64,000 bases of DNA from Adiantum capillus-veneris (taxonomy: Eukaryota > Streptophyta > Polypodiopsida > Polypodiales > Pteridaceae), in NCBI GenBank assembly GCA_014529385.2, contig CM043948.1, positions 80,528,760 through 80,592,759 of the forward strand. Reading direction: 5' to 3'. A program made the translations under genes and the position numbers. Under the pieces are notes generated by a model. That model did no database searches. It had not been told where the DNA came from and was given only the letters and a program-made list of their open reading frames with translations. This document shows, one piece after another, positions 43,311-54,425 of this stretch. Numbering within the stretch: the first letter of the stretch is position 1; the number at the start of each line of letters is the position of its first letter.

Positions 43311-43879
43311 CTCCCTCTTGACACATACTACCATCTACCCCTTTGGTTTAAAGAGTGGAAACTGTATGGTGTGACCTTGGCCTAGTAGGCCCACATACAC
43401 CCCTCTACAAAAATTAATAAGGGTATCTCAAGAGGAATAGGAGAAAGAGGGAAGAGGGAACCATAGGCATATTTTAATTTGGGAATACCAAAGTCCCTTG
43501 TAGTGCATGGTAACTGATTCCCACTCCCCCTCTCTTAAATAAAAAACTACAACACTCCCCTCAAAAGAAACTACCTCTTGGAGGGAAACCAAGAAACGGG
43601 AAGCACCTATAAAAGGTGCACACTTCATACTCACTTTCACAAGAGGAACATTCACTCAACAAGCTCCTGCCTCACTCACTTTCTACACATAACACAAGAT
43701 TGACCCTACTAATCAAATGGTGTTTTATCTTAGGTGCATGCATTTGAGTGACATCTATAACAGATAGGAGTTTTTTATGACACATGCTTTCCATCGTTGA
43801 ACCAACATAATCTTGTGTTTTTTTGTGGGTGATCATAGCAGGTAATAGGACACTCCTCTCTCTTATACCTCTACTTCAA
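43311..43879. other. Spacer between convergent LINE fragments
   Basis: No coding motif. A TATA-like palindrome GCACCTATAAAAGGTGC lies at about 43603; nothing else is supported. Confidence 0.35.
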
Positions 43880-45090
43880 GATAAACACCCTCCATTACTT
43901 GTTGTAAAATTCACCCTTCTCTTAACATGTTGCACCCTATAATTACATAATGCAAAAGGATTACGGGTATTTTTTGCAAATAACAGGTGTATCTGCTCTC
44001 TAGTGTTCAAGGGGATAGGCTCAAGTATGTAGCTATGAGTACGGTTTCCTCTTTCAACGAAGAACATGGTTTTGTAGTTGGGAGCAATATGGGTGGTGTA
44101 ATGTATGAAGCATGACCCACCGGATTTCTCCCAAGCCGTAATACATTAGCGTTGTAGAAAAGCTTCATTCACTTGGGAGTCAATTGAAGCATCATGTACA
44201 AAGTGTAATGCATCCCATCTCCCAAACCAAATCTTTATGTCTTGCATCCATCCCATGCTCAAAATCTTGCTTTTATGCGTCTTTTTAACTTTTTTGCTTG
44301 CTTCCCATGCAATTGTAGGAAGTCGATGTGATTGGTTTTGACGCATCTTTATCATGTACTCCACAACCCTTTCCATGCCCATAACCTCAATTGGAAGACA
44401 TCCCAACTCAAGAAGTAGGAGCATAGATGGTGTTTGTGTCTTCACTTGAATAAAGTTTGTGAGAAAACGCTTTTGAACATTCTCAAACTCTTTCCAAGTG
44501 GACTTTGAGATGCTCCGCCCCACACTTCAACTCCATAAAGAAGAACCGGTTTCACCAATGCATCAAAAAGATACTTCTTGAGAACCCAACACCACTCGAT
44601 GTTTCCCACATTACACATATTCTCAAATGCATAATATGCTCTCTTTCCCACTTCCAAATGACGCATAGCACATTCATGCCACTTGTGATTGGAGGGAACC
44701 TCAAGGCCAAGGTACTTAAAGCTCTCAACAACTCCAAGTGTCTCATTGTTGTACACAATGCATGGCTTCTCCTTATGGTTGGTTTTCACAAGCATAACCT
44801 TTGTCTTGGATTCGTTCACAGTCAGCTCACTATGCAAGCAAAAGATTTTAAGAACAACCATAAGCTTTTGTGCATCTTCTAAAGTGTATGCTAGAAGCAC
44901 TACATCATCCGCATACAACAAAAGCATGATTACCACATTGCAAATAGTGACCTCTTTAATGCCTTCTTCTTGCATAAAGTCAAGTACCATTTGTTCCAAC
45001 TAATCGATGCATAGACCAAAGAGAGTTGGTGACAACGGACATCCTTGTTTAACCCCAATAGTGCTTATGCCGTATTATTTATTTGGTAGA
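43880..45090 (-). pseudogene. LINE RT fragment (minus strand)
   Basis: On the minus strand: STIGVKQGCPLSPTLFGLCI, an in-frame TAG, then LEQMVLDFMQEEGIKEVTIC, the catalytic loop LLYADDVVLLA, the thumb ESKTKVMLVKTNHKEKPCIV, FKYLGLEVPSNHKWHECA, FDALVKPVLLYGVEVWGG and later EVMGMERVVEYMIKMRQNQS. This is non-LTR RT motifs from the palm onward. It is closely related to the plus-strand copy at 42127-43310 but keeps more of the palm and lacks the 3' tail region. The 5' part (endonuclease) is missing. Frames break near 44500 and 44140. Confidence 0.85.
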
Positions 45091-45337
45091 GTCAGGTATC
45101 GGGCTTGTCGGTCCAATAAGAAAAGGGTAAGAGTGATCTCCGATGAGAGGCACACTCTAGCTGGAACATTCAAGGAATTAGTTGGCTAAGCATGGGCGCC
45201 CAAGTGTCAATGGGGCAAGCTCATATAAAAGTCAACTAAACCTAAAATTCACTTATTCTCTCATTTGTGAAATTGAAGAGTGCTCTTGCTCCATCTCCAT
45301 CTTATTCTTCTTCATCTCCTTGTGTGTGTGTGTATGC

Positions 45338-45371
<34 letters not shown>

Positions 45372-45929
45372 ATTGCACTGACGGCACGACGGCGGCAAAG
45401 CGGTTGAGCGCGGCGTAGCGGCGTCTCCCTCTTCTTCGCGGGGAGGAATCCTCCACGACAACAAGCATCGAGCGGTGAGTGACACACCATCGTCATCTTT
45501 GAGCTTACTAGTTTAGGCTAGTTCCGTGCTTGGAGCCATTTGTGTCTCGTACACAGTGTATTGGAAAGTTCCTTTGCATTGACATGTGCGATAGATGCGC
45601 ACATACACTACTGGATGCAGTAGACATGAGATTTATAGTTTTTTGGATGGTTTTAGTGGCTACAACCAAATTTCAATGGCATTTGAAGACTAGGGATTGT
45701 CTTATGGCGTGTAGAAATTTTTGGATGTAACTAACGTGTAGCCTTCCTATAGTCGTGTTGCTGTTTTGGGCCTATAGTTTGATGATGATGATGAATACAC
45801 AATGAAGCAGTACTTTCAATTATGGTGTTTCTTATTCATATGCTTTGCAGTTTTGTGATTTATTGAGCAGCCTCTTGTAGTCATTTTCCTTTATACTGCA
45901 TGTTTCTTGTACTGAATACCTGCTAGGGT
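45091..45929. other. No recognised gene; (GT)n/(GA)n tract
   Basis: A GTGTGTGTGT run and a (GA)n tract occupy about 45322-45371. The remaining frames lack motifs. Confidence 0.4.
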
Positions 45930-46308
45930 TGTGAGCCTCTAGCAGGAGGTGCCACCAAGCTACCCCCAAAACCTGCTAAATTTAAACAAGCTAGAATTTC
46001 ACCCTTAAGCTTCCCATACTTCATACTTGGAGTTTAAAGAGTTATTCTAATGACTTAAGCTTAGCACATTAACTTTTTTAGCCCATAATATATTTATCCG
46101 TCCTTGGCCTCTACCTAGGACTTAGATAACTAGTTAGCAATTACCCTTGCTCTTTATAGTTTTTTCTCCTTTTGGTCCCAAGCCTTGTCCGGTTGGTCCA
46201 TCATCACTTGATCGATTTTACTTTTTCTCTTTTTATTTTCCCTAGATTTAAGTGTCCAAATTAAAATGGAAAATACTTTTAGAGGGTTAGAAATTAATAT
46301 TCATGACA
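45930..46308 (-). repeat. Truncated 3' LTR of minus-strand gypsy
   Basis: Matches the outer ~430 bp of the LTR at 52086-54015 (shared AAAACCTGCTAAATTTAAAC, TTACCCTTGCTCTTTATAG, CTTTTGGTCCCAAGCCTTG). Beyond 45930 the match stops, so the downstream 1.5 kb of this LTR is missing. Confidence 0.85.
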
Positions 46309-46322
46309 TTACCCCTCCCTTG
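46309..46322 (-). promoter_or_regulatory. Polypurine tract
   Basis: AAGGGAGGGGTAA on the minus strand, directly before the TGTCATGA start of the 3' LTR. Confidence 0.85.
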
Positions 46323-46699
46323 AAATCATAGTCATCCTTGACTATGGAGTAGGGAAAATAAATTCATAGCTAGTCCTGTTTTACACGTTGACATTCTTCC
46401 ACCGTAGTGGCTAACATCACCTAGTACTTGGAAGCCTTAGTTGTTGTAAGCATGTCTTTACTTAGTCCTAATCATCTTTCTTGTAGATTGACAAGGTCTA
46501 CTAGGTGCTTGAGACTCTGAGAGACTAAGCTGTCATGAGCTTGATTCATGGTATGCATACGTGTTTAAAACTTATGAAAATTTGAAAGAACTTTTTAAAA
46601 CCTTTTTCTTCATGTCATAGGATACTCTCTGGCTGCAAAATCTCTTCTTGACCCTTGGTTCTTTGATTACTGGTTCTTTGGGTGGCTTGTCCTTAAGGT

Positions 46700-47800
46700 T
46701 TCAAGAGGTTCACATGAAAGTATTATGAATGAGCCAGGTACTTGGTAACCTTAACTTATAATCTGTTTCATTAATAGGCTTAATAATTTGAAATAGGACA
46801 TAATATCTTTTTGCTAACTTAGCATAATATTTTGATGACTGGTTGGGCATCCTTGTATTCCCTAGCCCGTAGTGTGGCTTTGGCATGGTTTTGAAAACTT
46901 GAGCAATACCCAATCATTTTCTTTGAAGATCAAGGCTCGTCTATGCTTATCAGTAGTAGCATTTTGATTTTTTTGTGTGATGGATATAGTTTCCTTATTC
47001 TTCTTAAAAGATTCTTTATGATCTTTGCTGTACTCATCAGCAACAAATATCTTACCAAGTGTCTTGACTATCAATGGGAGCTTGGGCCTTTCTTGTAGAA
47101 GTATGGACAATGTTATTCTATGCATACTCTACTAAGGATAAAAACTTTTTCCATTGATATTTTTTATCTACTTCCATAACATAGGCTTTAAGTAGATCAA
47201 TGAAGTTTGAGTTTGCTATCTTGCTTTGGCCATCCATTTGTGGGTGATAGGCCGAGAAAAAATTCAACTTAGTACCCAAATTCTCAAAGAGACCCTTCCA
47301 AAAATTCATTGTCATTCTTGGATCTCTATTGGAGCTTTAGATGTTGGTAAGCCATGGTACTTAAAGACCTATGAGATAAAGAGTGTTTCCATGTGGTGTG
47401 CTTTAATAGTCTTCTTGACCGCTGGTATGAAATGCACTTACTTGCTAAACCGGTCTACTATTGTCCATATCCCTATATTCCAATGTATGGATTTTGGCAA
47501 TTCAAAGATGAAATCCATGGAAATAATTTTCCATGGGGAATCACGTATAGACAATTGCTAGAGCAAGCTAGGCTGCTTCCCTCTATTATACTTTCTCTTT
47601 TGACATACAATTCATTTGGCAACATAGTTTGGTATGTTTTCCATCATTGTTGGCCAATAAAAGGACATCTCTACTCCAATGAGAGTAGCTTGAATCCCTC
47701 TATGTTTTGAATAAGGTGTAGCATGAGACTCATACATAACCTTGTCACATAACACATAGCCTATTTCCATAGAGAAGATAACCATCTTGCACATTGTATG
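46700..47800 (-). pseudogene. Gypsy integrase and chromodomain-like C-terminus
   Basis: GIQATLIGVEMSFYWPTMME and the downstream Cys pair (about 47700-47612) are the zinc part. NFWKGLFENLGTKLNFFSAY HPQMDGQSKIANSN (about 47310-47215, shown in two pieces) is the end of the DDE core with the catalytic Glu replaced in DGQSK. KENDWVLLKFSKP follows. KRYYVLFQIIKPINETDYKL and LPSTWLIHNTFM (about 46860-46710) match the chromodomain-proximal Y-L-LP-IH-FH motif. A ~110-bp duplication (47751 and 47861) lies in the N-terminal part. Confidence 0.78.
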
Positions 47801-48099
47801 GTTCCACTTTCTTCCCTAGTGCAATAGTTGACATAAACTTTTCACGTAAAATATGTGTAACACATAGCCTATTGCCATATATAGAGAAGATAACCATCTT
47901 ACACACTGTATGGTTTCACTTTCTTTCCTAGTGCAATAGCTGACATTACATCTTTGAAGTCTGGATCCATAGCGTACTCATATATCATAGAGGATAGATC
48001 TTTGTGAGAAGTTATTGATACAACATTCACTTTTGTCCTTTGTGAAAGTGCATCAGCCACTTGGTTGTGTCTTACCAGCTATGTAAACAACATGAAAAT

Positions 48100-49270
48100 T
48101 AAACTATGAGAGAGTGTTTGTCCACATCATTTGCTTATCATTAATTTAGTTTGCCTCAAGAAGTATTTAAGACTTTGAGGATTTATGTGCAAAATAAAAG
48201 GGAGTGCCTAGGAGATAATGCTTCCAAGCATCTAGGGATGCAAGATAGCTAACAACTGTTTTTCATGTATACCTAGATTCTTTTCTTGGTCATCCAATCT
48301 CTTACTTTGGAATGCTATGGCATGCCTTTCTTGAATCAAAACAGGTCCAAGGCATTGTCCACAAGCATCACATTGGACTTCAAAAGGCTTTGAAAGGTTT
48401 GGTAATATTAGAACAGGTTGAGAGGTAAGCTTTGCCTTTAAATTTTTAAAAGCTTCATTCTCTTTTGCAATCCATACAAATTTAACATTTGTTTTAGTGA
48501 AATCATACAATGGGCATGCTATGAATGAGAATTTTTCTAAGAAGCATCCATAGTATGCACACATTCCTATAAGGATTTTTAATTCATGTAGATTTGTTGG
48601 TATAGGTCATCCTTTTATTACCTCCAACTTTTCAAGGTCCATTTGGATCCCTGCTTGGGAGATAATATGACCTAAACATTGAATCTCTTTTAAGAAAAAT
48701 TCACTTTTTTGTGATTAATGTAAAGCTTAATGTCTCTCAAAACTTGAAATATTACCTGAAGATGCTTCTTATCTTACTCAATAGTCTTTAAGTAGATGAT
48801 AATGTTATCGAAGAGCACTCCTGTGAAGCTTTGATGTGGTCTAAAGAGACTTTCCATCATTCAATTAAAGGTAGCCGGTGCATTGGTATGTCCAAAAGGG
48901 AGTACCAAAAATTCATATAGGTCAGAGGTTGTTCAAAATGCCACCTTATGAATACCTTCAAGCACTATCCTTATCTAATGATATCCACTTTTGAGATCTA
49001 TTTTACTAAAGTAGGTAGACCCTTGTAGCTTATCAAATAGATCCTCTATCTTGGGAACATGAGATCTATTCTTTATGATTATTCGGTTAAGAACCCAGAC
49101 ACATTCTATAAGTACCATCTTTCTTTTGTACTAGTAGAACGGGTGAGCAGAATGGAGATGAACTAGACATGACCATCCCTTTTTTCACAAGTTCATTAAC
49201 TTGCTGCATTATCTCCTCTTGCTGAGCCGGTGAGACTCGATAAGGAGGCTTATTAGGAGGTGAAGTACCT
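48100..49270 (-). pseudogene. Gypsy RT and RNase H
   Basis: PPYRVSPAQQEEIMQQVNEL and PVLLVQKKDGTYRMC (about 49245-49100) start the RT. Frames break through the palm. LGHIISQAGIQMDLEKLEVI, MCAYYGCFLEKFSFIACPLY and FKNLKAKLTSQPVLILPN lead into RNase H FEVQCDACGQCLGPVLIQER and SKRLDDQEKNLGIHEKQLLA (about 48390-48240). The last part is open (48564-48232); upstream parts have several stops. Confidence 0.82.
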
Positions 49271-49497
49271 AGTAGAAGTTATATGGAGTTATCATCTTTT
49301 CTCCTTCTCGGAGGTAGCTTCCTGAAAATGTCATACATAAACACATCTTGAAACTCATTCAAGAAACTAGAGAATTCTAAATCCTCTTTAGTTTCATTTT
49401 TAGCTTCATTAGGAACACATGCATCTTTCTTGAACTCCTTGATAAAAACCATGTAGCAAGAAAGAGAGTTTTTTATTATTTTGTCTAAAGTTTGAGT

Positions 49498-49863
49498 CTA
49501 CACAAGTGGTATATTGTTACCCGCGCTATTTACATCAAGTGCAACATCCTTGCCCCGGTAGGAAAAAATGACTTTTCTCTCAAGAAACTTCATAGTGGCA
49601 GCCATGCGAGAAAACCATGGTACCCCTAGGGTAACATCTTCATGCTTGAGTGGAGAGATAAAGAAATATTCTTTATCAACATAGCTTTTCACATGGAGCA
49701 TTGGCTTACCAATCAACGGAGTGGTTGAGGTCTCTTGCCCTTTGGAAGCTCCATCTGCATGTACCACATCTCCCATATTGAAGTCATAAATTCCTAGCTT
49801 GATAGCTAGCTCAACAAACATGAAGTTGTGAATAGAGCCAAGGTCAAAAATTACGAGTATCAT
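49498..49863 (-). pseudogene. Gypsy retropepsin
   Basis: VIFDLGSIHNFMFVELAIKL corresponds to the usual LFDSGSTHNFI active-site region, with Ser-to-Leu after the Asp. DVTLGVPWFSRM matches the LG-PW motif. 121 aa open from 49863 to 49498. It would cleave Gag-Pol; loss of the Ser next to Asp suggests inactivity. Confidence 0.78.
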
Positions 49864-49999
49864 GCTCTCTTACTTTTCCCCAAGTCTAAGAGAGTGGTGC
49901 TCCTTTGTAGTAGCCTCTTGGAAGGGTCACTACAATAAAAAAATGCCTATCATGCAACATTGGGGATTGTTTTATTCTATATTTTTTTTAAACTTTACA

Positions 50000-51900
50000 T
50001 ACAAAATGATGTTGAAAAAATGGCCTTGAAATTTTTTTAACAGATTATATAGGAAAAGGGCCCCTTTTCTTGGTGAGAAATTCACAGCTAAGGGGTTTTA
50101 TGAATGGTGCTTGAACACATGTGATATAAAGGTTTTACGTATAGTGAACCCCCCAAGGATAGCCGTCCTTGTTTAGGTCCTCCATCATGGTGGCTCTAAG
50201 AGGGTCACTACAATCACTACACTTGAAACACTTGTTATCTTTTCGATAATGTTCAACCTCTTCAGAAGAAAGTTTAATTTTACCTTTGTAACCTTTTTCC
50301 TTTTCCTTTCCTTTGTTGTTTTTGTTAGCCTTGGGAGAATTTTGTGTCGCATTGTTCTTCTCCTTTGGCTCGGTTGATTCCTCGTCTTCCGTTGACTTGG
50401 AGCCCTTCTTAGTCCCTTGTCAAAAATGAATCCTTGAAGCAACCATAGTATGATGTATAACCTTTGAGATAGTTTTTAGGTCTCTATTAATTGAAATACT
50501 CACTCATCTCCTCAGATAGGACATCACAAAAATTTTGCTTTTGTTCCACAAAGTCTATCTTTTTGTAGACAATGGCTTTGAGATGTATCTCCCAAAACTT
50601 TTCCACGTACTTTTGGACAGACTCGTATAGGGTCATCCTCAAAATTCACCATTCCATGAGACTTTGTCTCTTTTTCACATACTTTTGGATAGACTCGTAT
50701 AGGGACATCTTCAAACTTCACCATCACCATTCCATGAGGACTTTGTCTTTGGCATCACTTGCATGGAATCGCTTCATGATAGCAATGTTCAAAGCTTCCT
50801 AGGTCTTTGGTGCTTCACCTTGAATATGCAATGCTGCCCATCATTGACCATCTCACTTTTGGTAATGCATAGAAACATTTCAAAGATTTGAAGATTTCAA
50901 AAAATATTCCAAAATCTGTGTCAAATTGTTGGATAAAGGCCAACACTATATCAATTTCTCTGAAGGTTCCATCATAGGTAAGGAAGCTAATGTTCTTTCC
51001 TCCCTCTTTGAATTTCTTCAACTTATGTGACCTTTTCCATGTTGCATAGATCCTTTGTTTATCCCTTATCTTCTCTCTCTTGGGTGGCAAGTTGTTGTCC
51101 TTCGTATCAAAAGATGGTGATAACAATGAAGAGGAAGAGGAGGAAGAAGGCGAGGATGGTGACCACTTCATTTGCTTCATCTTGCTTGGATTTATTTCTC
51201 CCTTATTTTGATTGGCATGGGAGGGAGTACTTGCTGACTTCCTCTTCTTTTTGGGAGGATTAGGTGACCACCATGTGTGCCATCTTCTTGGGGCAACATC
51301 ACTTTTAGAGGTAGGAGGGGTGTCATTTTCATACCTCTCCATTTAAAGTTCATGACACGTTTCTTCTTATCAAATAGTTTTCTTGGAGGTCCTTTCGGTA
51401 CCTCCTCTTCATTACCCAAAGAGATTCCTCTTTTGGAGGTCTCACTAGGAGGCCTTGTAGGAATTTTCTCTTCTTGGGCACTTAGGGGAACTTGGTCTTG
51501 AAGAGCTTGAATTGGCTTTGAACCTCCACTTGCAAAATACTATTTCCCATTGCTTCTTATAGCTTGTCAACAAGGTAGTTTGACAACTCTGCAATCATCA
51601 TAAAATGTTATACCATGAGCCATATCTAAGTTTTCAATATTAAATACATTCTCTTGATTATGTTGGGCCATGATTAAATTTCCTTTTATGTGTATGCTAG
51701 CTCTTTCCTTGCCACTTCCAAAACTTTGGTTACTACTCCTCTTATCCCTTGAAAATTAGTACTCAAGTAACTACATCTGTGGTTTAGAATATTGTTAATT
51801 GCAAAGAGTAGTGGAGTGAGATTAAAAATGCAAGGCTAGCATTGGTTCCTATCAAGAAGCTAATAGCTCAATAATGGTTAAGCCAAAGGTAAGTGTTGAA
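50000..51900 (-). pseudogene. Gypsy Gag
   Basis: The minus-strand frame 51342-50815 contains a Ser/Pro/Lys-rich N-terminal part, then ISFLTYDGTFREIDIVLAFI and QQFDTDFG, matching the capsid start of chromovirus-like Gag. Then come sections rich in Lys (50442-50185) with KCFKCSDC, a knuckle-like piece. Between 50570 and 50740 an ~86-bp tandem duplication (ACTTTTGGAYAGACTCGTAT) is visible. Frames are broken. Confidence 0.65.
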
Positions 51901-52072
51901 AGACTCCATTATTACAACCATAGATCCCAATGGTGTCACCTACACCCTAAAACCAAGCATACCAACCAAGATAATAAATCCCAATCCCACTTACCCTATT
52001 GCAATGAACAACTCCAACCTTTTATAAATTACTCAAGGATCTCTCTTCTTAGGCAAGAAAAGAGAAAACTTA

Positions 52073-52084
52073 GCTCTGATACCA
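52073..52084 (-). promoter_or_regulatory. Primer binding site (tRNA-Met type)
   Basis: TGGTATCAGAGC on the minus strand, one base inside the 5' LTR end. Confidence 0.9.
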
Positions 52085-52085
52085 A

Positions 52086-52627
52086 TGTCAGAGAATCTAA
52101 TACTTACTTTTAGATTTAGTGGAATTTGACTATGAAAGGAGAGAGTTTTCTTTAAGAGAAATATATCAAGGAGAATTATACATTAAAAGCACCAGAATCA
52201 TACACATAATTCAAAGATAATATCCAATTAAGATTGACAATTGATGAGGACCAAATTTTCTTCGAGCTGCTCCCCCTACCAAAAGGGCTTGTATTATAAT
52301 CCTCTCAAACAAGAGCTTTGTTATAGTACATGTTTGTGCTCTTGCAGAGCCTTTTTTAAATCAAGAAGATGATGTTCTTCAAGATTCCATGGTATAATGC
52401 TCCTTCCCAAACCCTAAATGCCCCAGGAAGCAGAAAAGAATACCGGAGAAAGAGGAAGATGAGGGTGAAAATAAGTATTTTCCAAGCAAGAAAATTGATA
52501 CTCCATATATACTTTCTCATGGGCAAGCTCTTAGTATAGCTTAGTAATAGAATAATAGAGATGGAGAAGATGAAACTTTCATTGTCTTGGATTTTAATTT
52601 ATAACCAAGAGTTTTTCTCTAGAGCTC

Positions 52628-52684
<57 letters not shown>

Positions 52685-53160
52685 TGCTTTGACAACTTGG
52701 GCACTCAGAGGGTTCACTATATAGAGATCTTGTATAGCACGTGCATTCAAGATGTATTTTTGAAACCTCATGTTTTACATTTTTTGAGGTATATAGAGAC
52801 CCCTTATATATCACTTTTGTAAAGAAATAAATTCCTTATGTAACAAAATGGTCACTTTTTCAATTTAAAACATCCTTTGGTATGTATATTTTTTGTAAGT
52901 TCATAAAAGAAACTAACCCTTCTGTTGAACTCAACAAGCTTTTCTACATAATTTTGAGTGAACCCCTGAGCTTGGGTACTTGAGAGAGAGTGTGACAGGA
53001 GCAAGAGAGCAAAAATCCCAACGAGTCCCACCCTTTTATGTTTATGCTAGTGTGAAACTAGTCTTGAATTGGAATGCTTGCAAATTGACCAATGAGGTGT
53101 GAACACTCCGCAATGCAACTCAAGCATGTAATAGCACTTGTCCTAGCTTTCCTTTCTTGA

Positions 53161-53193
<33 letters not shown>

Positions 53194-54015
53194 CCGCCGC
53201 CCTCCCCCCGCCTGCCCTTTCTTGGGACTCTTCTTGGCAAGAATAGGCACCACACACACTTGTTAAGCTCACAAAAAGCAAGTGTGTACTACTTTGGACA
53301 TGTGGCCTAACCAAGCTTAGTAAGCAAAGACTAGGTTCAACTTACTAAATGAGAAAGGAATGATCTAACCTCAAGTCTTTAGGTTTTCCCTTTCATTTAT
53401 CAAAAACCATAAACTTACTTGTTTATTAATTAGCTTGGATACAAGACCTTTCGACAAACCTTGGAGGCTTGTGAAGTTGACCCGGGGCTATATCCTACCT
53501 ACTAAATTAGGATAAACTTTGGTAAAAATAAAACTCACCCTTTGGGATTTAAAACTTTCACCTCTTGTGTGAAACCTTAGCACAGTGCTTTGGAGGTGAC
53601 TCCCAAAACCTGCTAAATTTAAACAATTTATGGAAAGTTAGAATTTCACATAAGGCTTCCCAGACTCCATACTTGGATTCTAAAGAGTAATTTTAATGAC
53701 GTGAACTTAACACAGTCACTTTCTATTTTTAGACTCCTGTAATTTCTCTTAGTCATCTTCTTTGTCTTGTACCTTTAATCAAGGTTGCTCAAGATACATT
53801 TTTCCTTCCTTGACCTGTACCTATGACTGTGATAACTAGTTATCAATTACCCTTGCTCTTTTATAGACTTTTCTCCTTTTGGTCCCAAGCCTTGACCGAT
53901 TGGTCCATCAACACTTAATCAATTTTACTTGTTCTCTTTTTATTTTCCCTAGACTTAAGATGCCAAATTAAAATAGAAAATGCTTTTTGAGGGTTAGAAA
54001 TTAGTCTTCATGACA
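52086..54015 (-). repeat. 5' LTR of minus-strand gypsy, 1930 bp
   Basis: Starts TGTCATGAAG (54015) and ends CTCTGACA (52086) on the minus strand, one base from the PBS. It holds a (GA)n tract (52629-52681) and a poly-C run (53163-53192) followed by GCCGCCGCC. Only its first ~430 bp are matched by the truncated 3' LTR. Confidence 0.82.
53163..53192. repeat. Poly-C run
   Basis: About 30 C inside the gypsy LTR; quadruplex-prone on the minus strand. Confidence 0.9.
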
Positions 54016-54024
54016 TTCTACCAT

Positions 54025-54425
54025 GCGTAAGGTTTGAATTTCCTTCTCTCTAACCGTTTGCATATAACATTTGATTTCTTACACTTCTACAAGACTCTAC
54101 CATCAGGTAATAGAACTTCAAAGGGTGATAGTTTTCTAGGGCCTTCAGTAAATACAATGGGTAGGATATCTATATGGGCAATCTTAGGGAAAGCAGGGTC
54201 TACATGAGATGTGAAATGTGAATCTATCTCCCGGCTCCACTCATTTACTTCACGAGCGACATGTTTGAAGCGAATATCTCTACTATATGTTTCCGTTAGG
54301 CAGCTAAACACACTAGCACTAGGCTGTGAGGCCAAGACAGACACGTTTTGATTTTAATTCTTAGGGTTTGGTGCAGAGTGTCCTTCCATCACATCGTAGG
54401 CGGAGGAGGAAGCGTCACTAGCCAT
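54025..54425 (-). pseudogene. Unrecognised N-terminal gene fragment
   Basis: On the minus strand an ATG at 54425 opens MASDASSSAYDVMEGHSAPN, meets a TAA, then continues in the same frame as VSVLASQPSASVFSCLTETY, FKHVAREVNEWSREIDSHF, DILPIVFTEGPRKLSPFEVL and LPDGRVL to a TAG. It ends next to the 5' LTR of the gypsy element, which may have inserted within it. I do not recognise the family. It could be the first exon of a host gene or the gag of another element. Confidence 0.35.

Larger units (their letters stand above)
45930..54015 (-). mobile_element. Ty3/gypsy retrotransposon, minus strand, 3' LTR truncated
   Basis: Read on the minus strand: 5' LTR 54015-52086, PBS TGGTATCAGAGC (52084-52073), gag (about 51900-50000), PR (49863-49498), RT-RNase H (about 49270-48100), IN (about 47800-46900), chromodomain-like end (about 46860-46700), polypurine tract AAGGGAGGGGTAA (46321-46309), and the start of the 3' LTR from 46308 (TGTCATGA) to about 45930. 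PR-RT-RH-IN order and the C-terminal chromodomain suggest a chromovirus. The coding parts contain stops and frameshifts. Confidence 0.9.

Noticed and set aside
44505-45003. Plus-strand frames opposite the LINE RT
   Set aside because: Shadows of the minus-strand reverse transcriptase, which carries YADD and thumb motifs.
47226-47710. Plus-strand frames over 47.2-47.7 kb
   Set aside because: Opposite the minus-strand integrase of the gypsy element; no motif of their own.
53058-53314. Gly-rich minus-strand frames
   Set aside because: Produced by the poly-C run inside the gypsy LTR.
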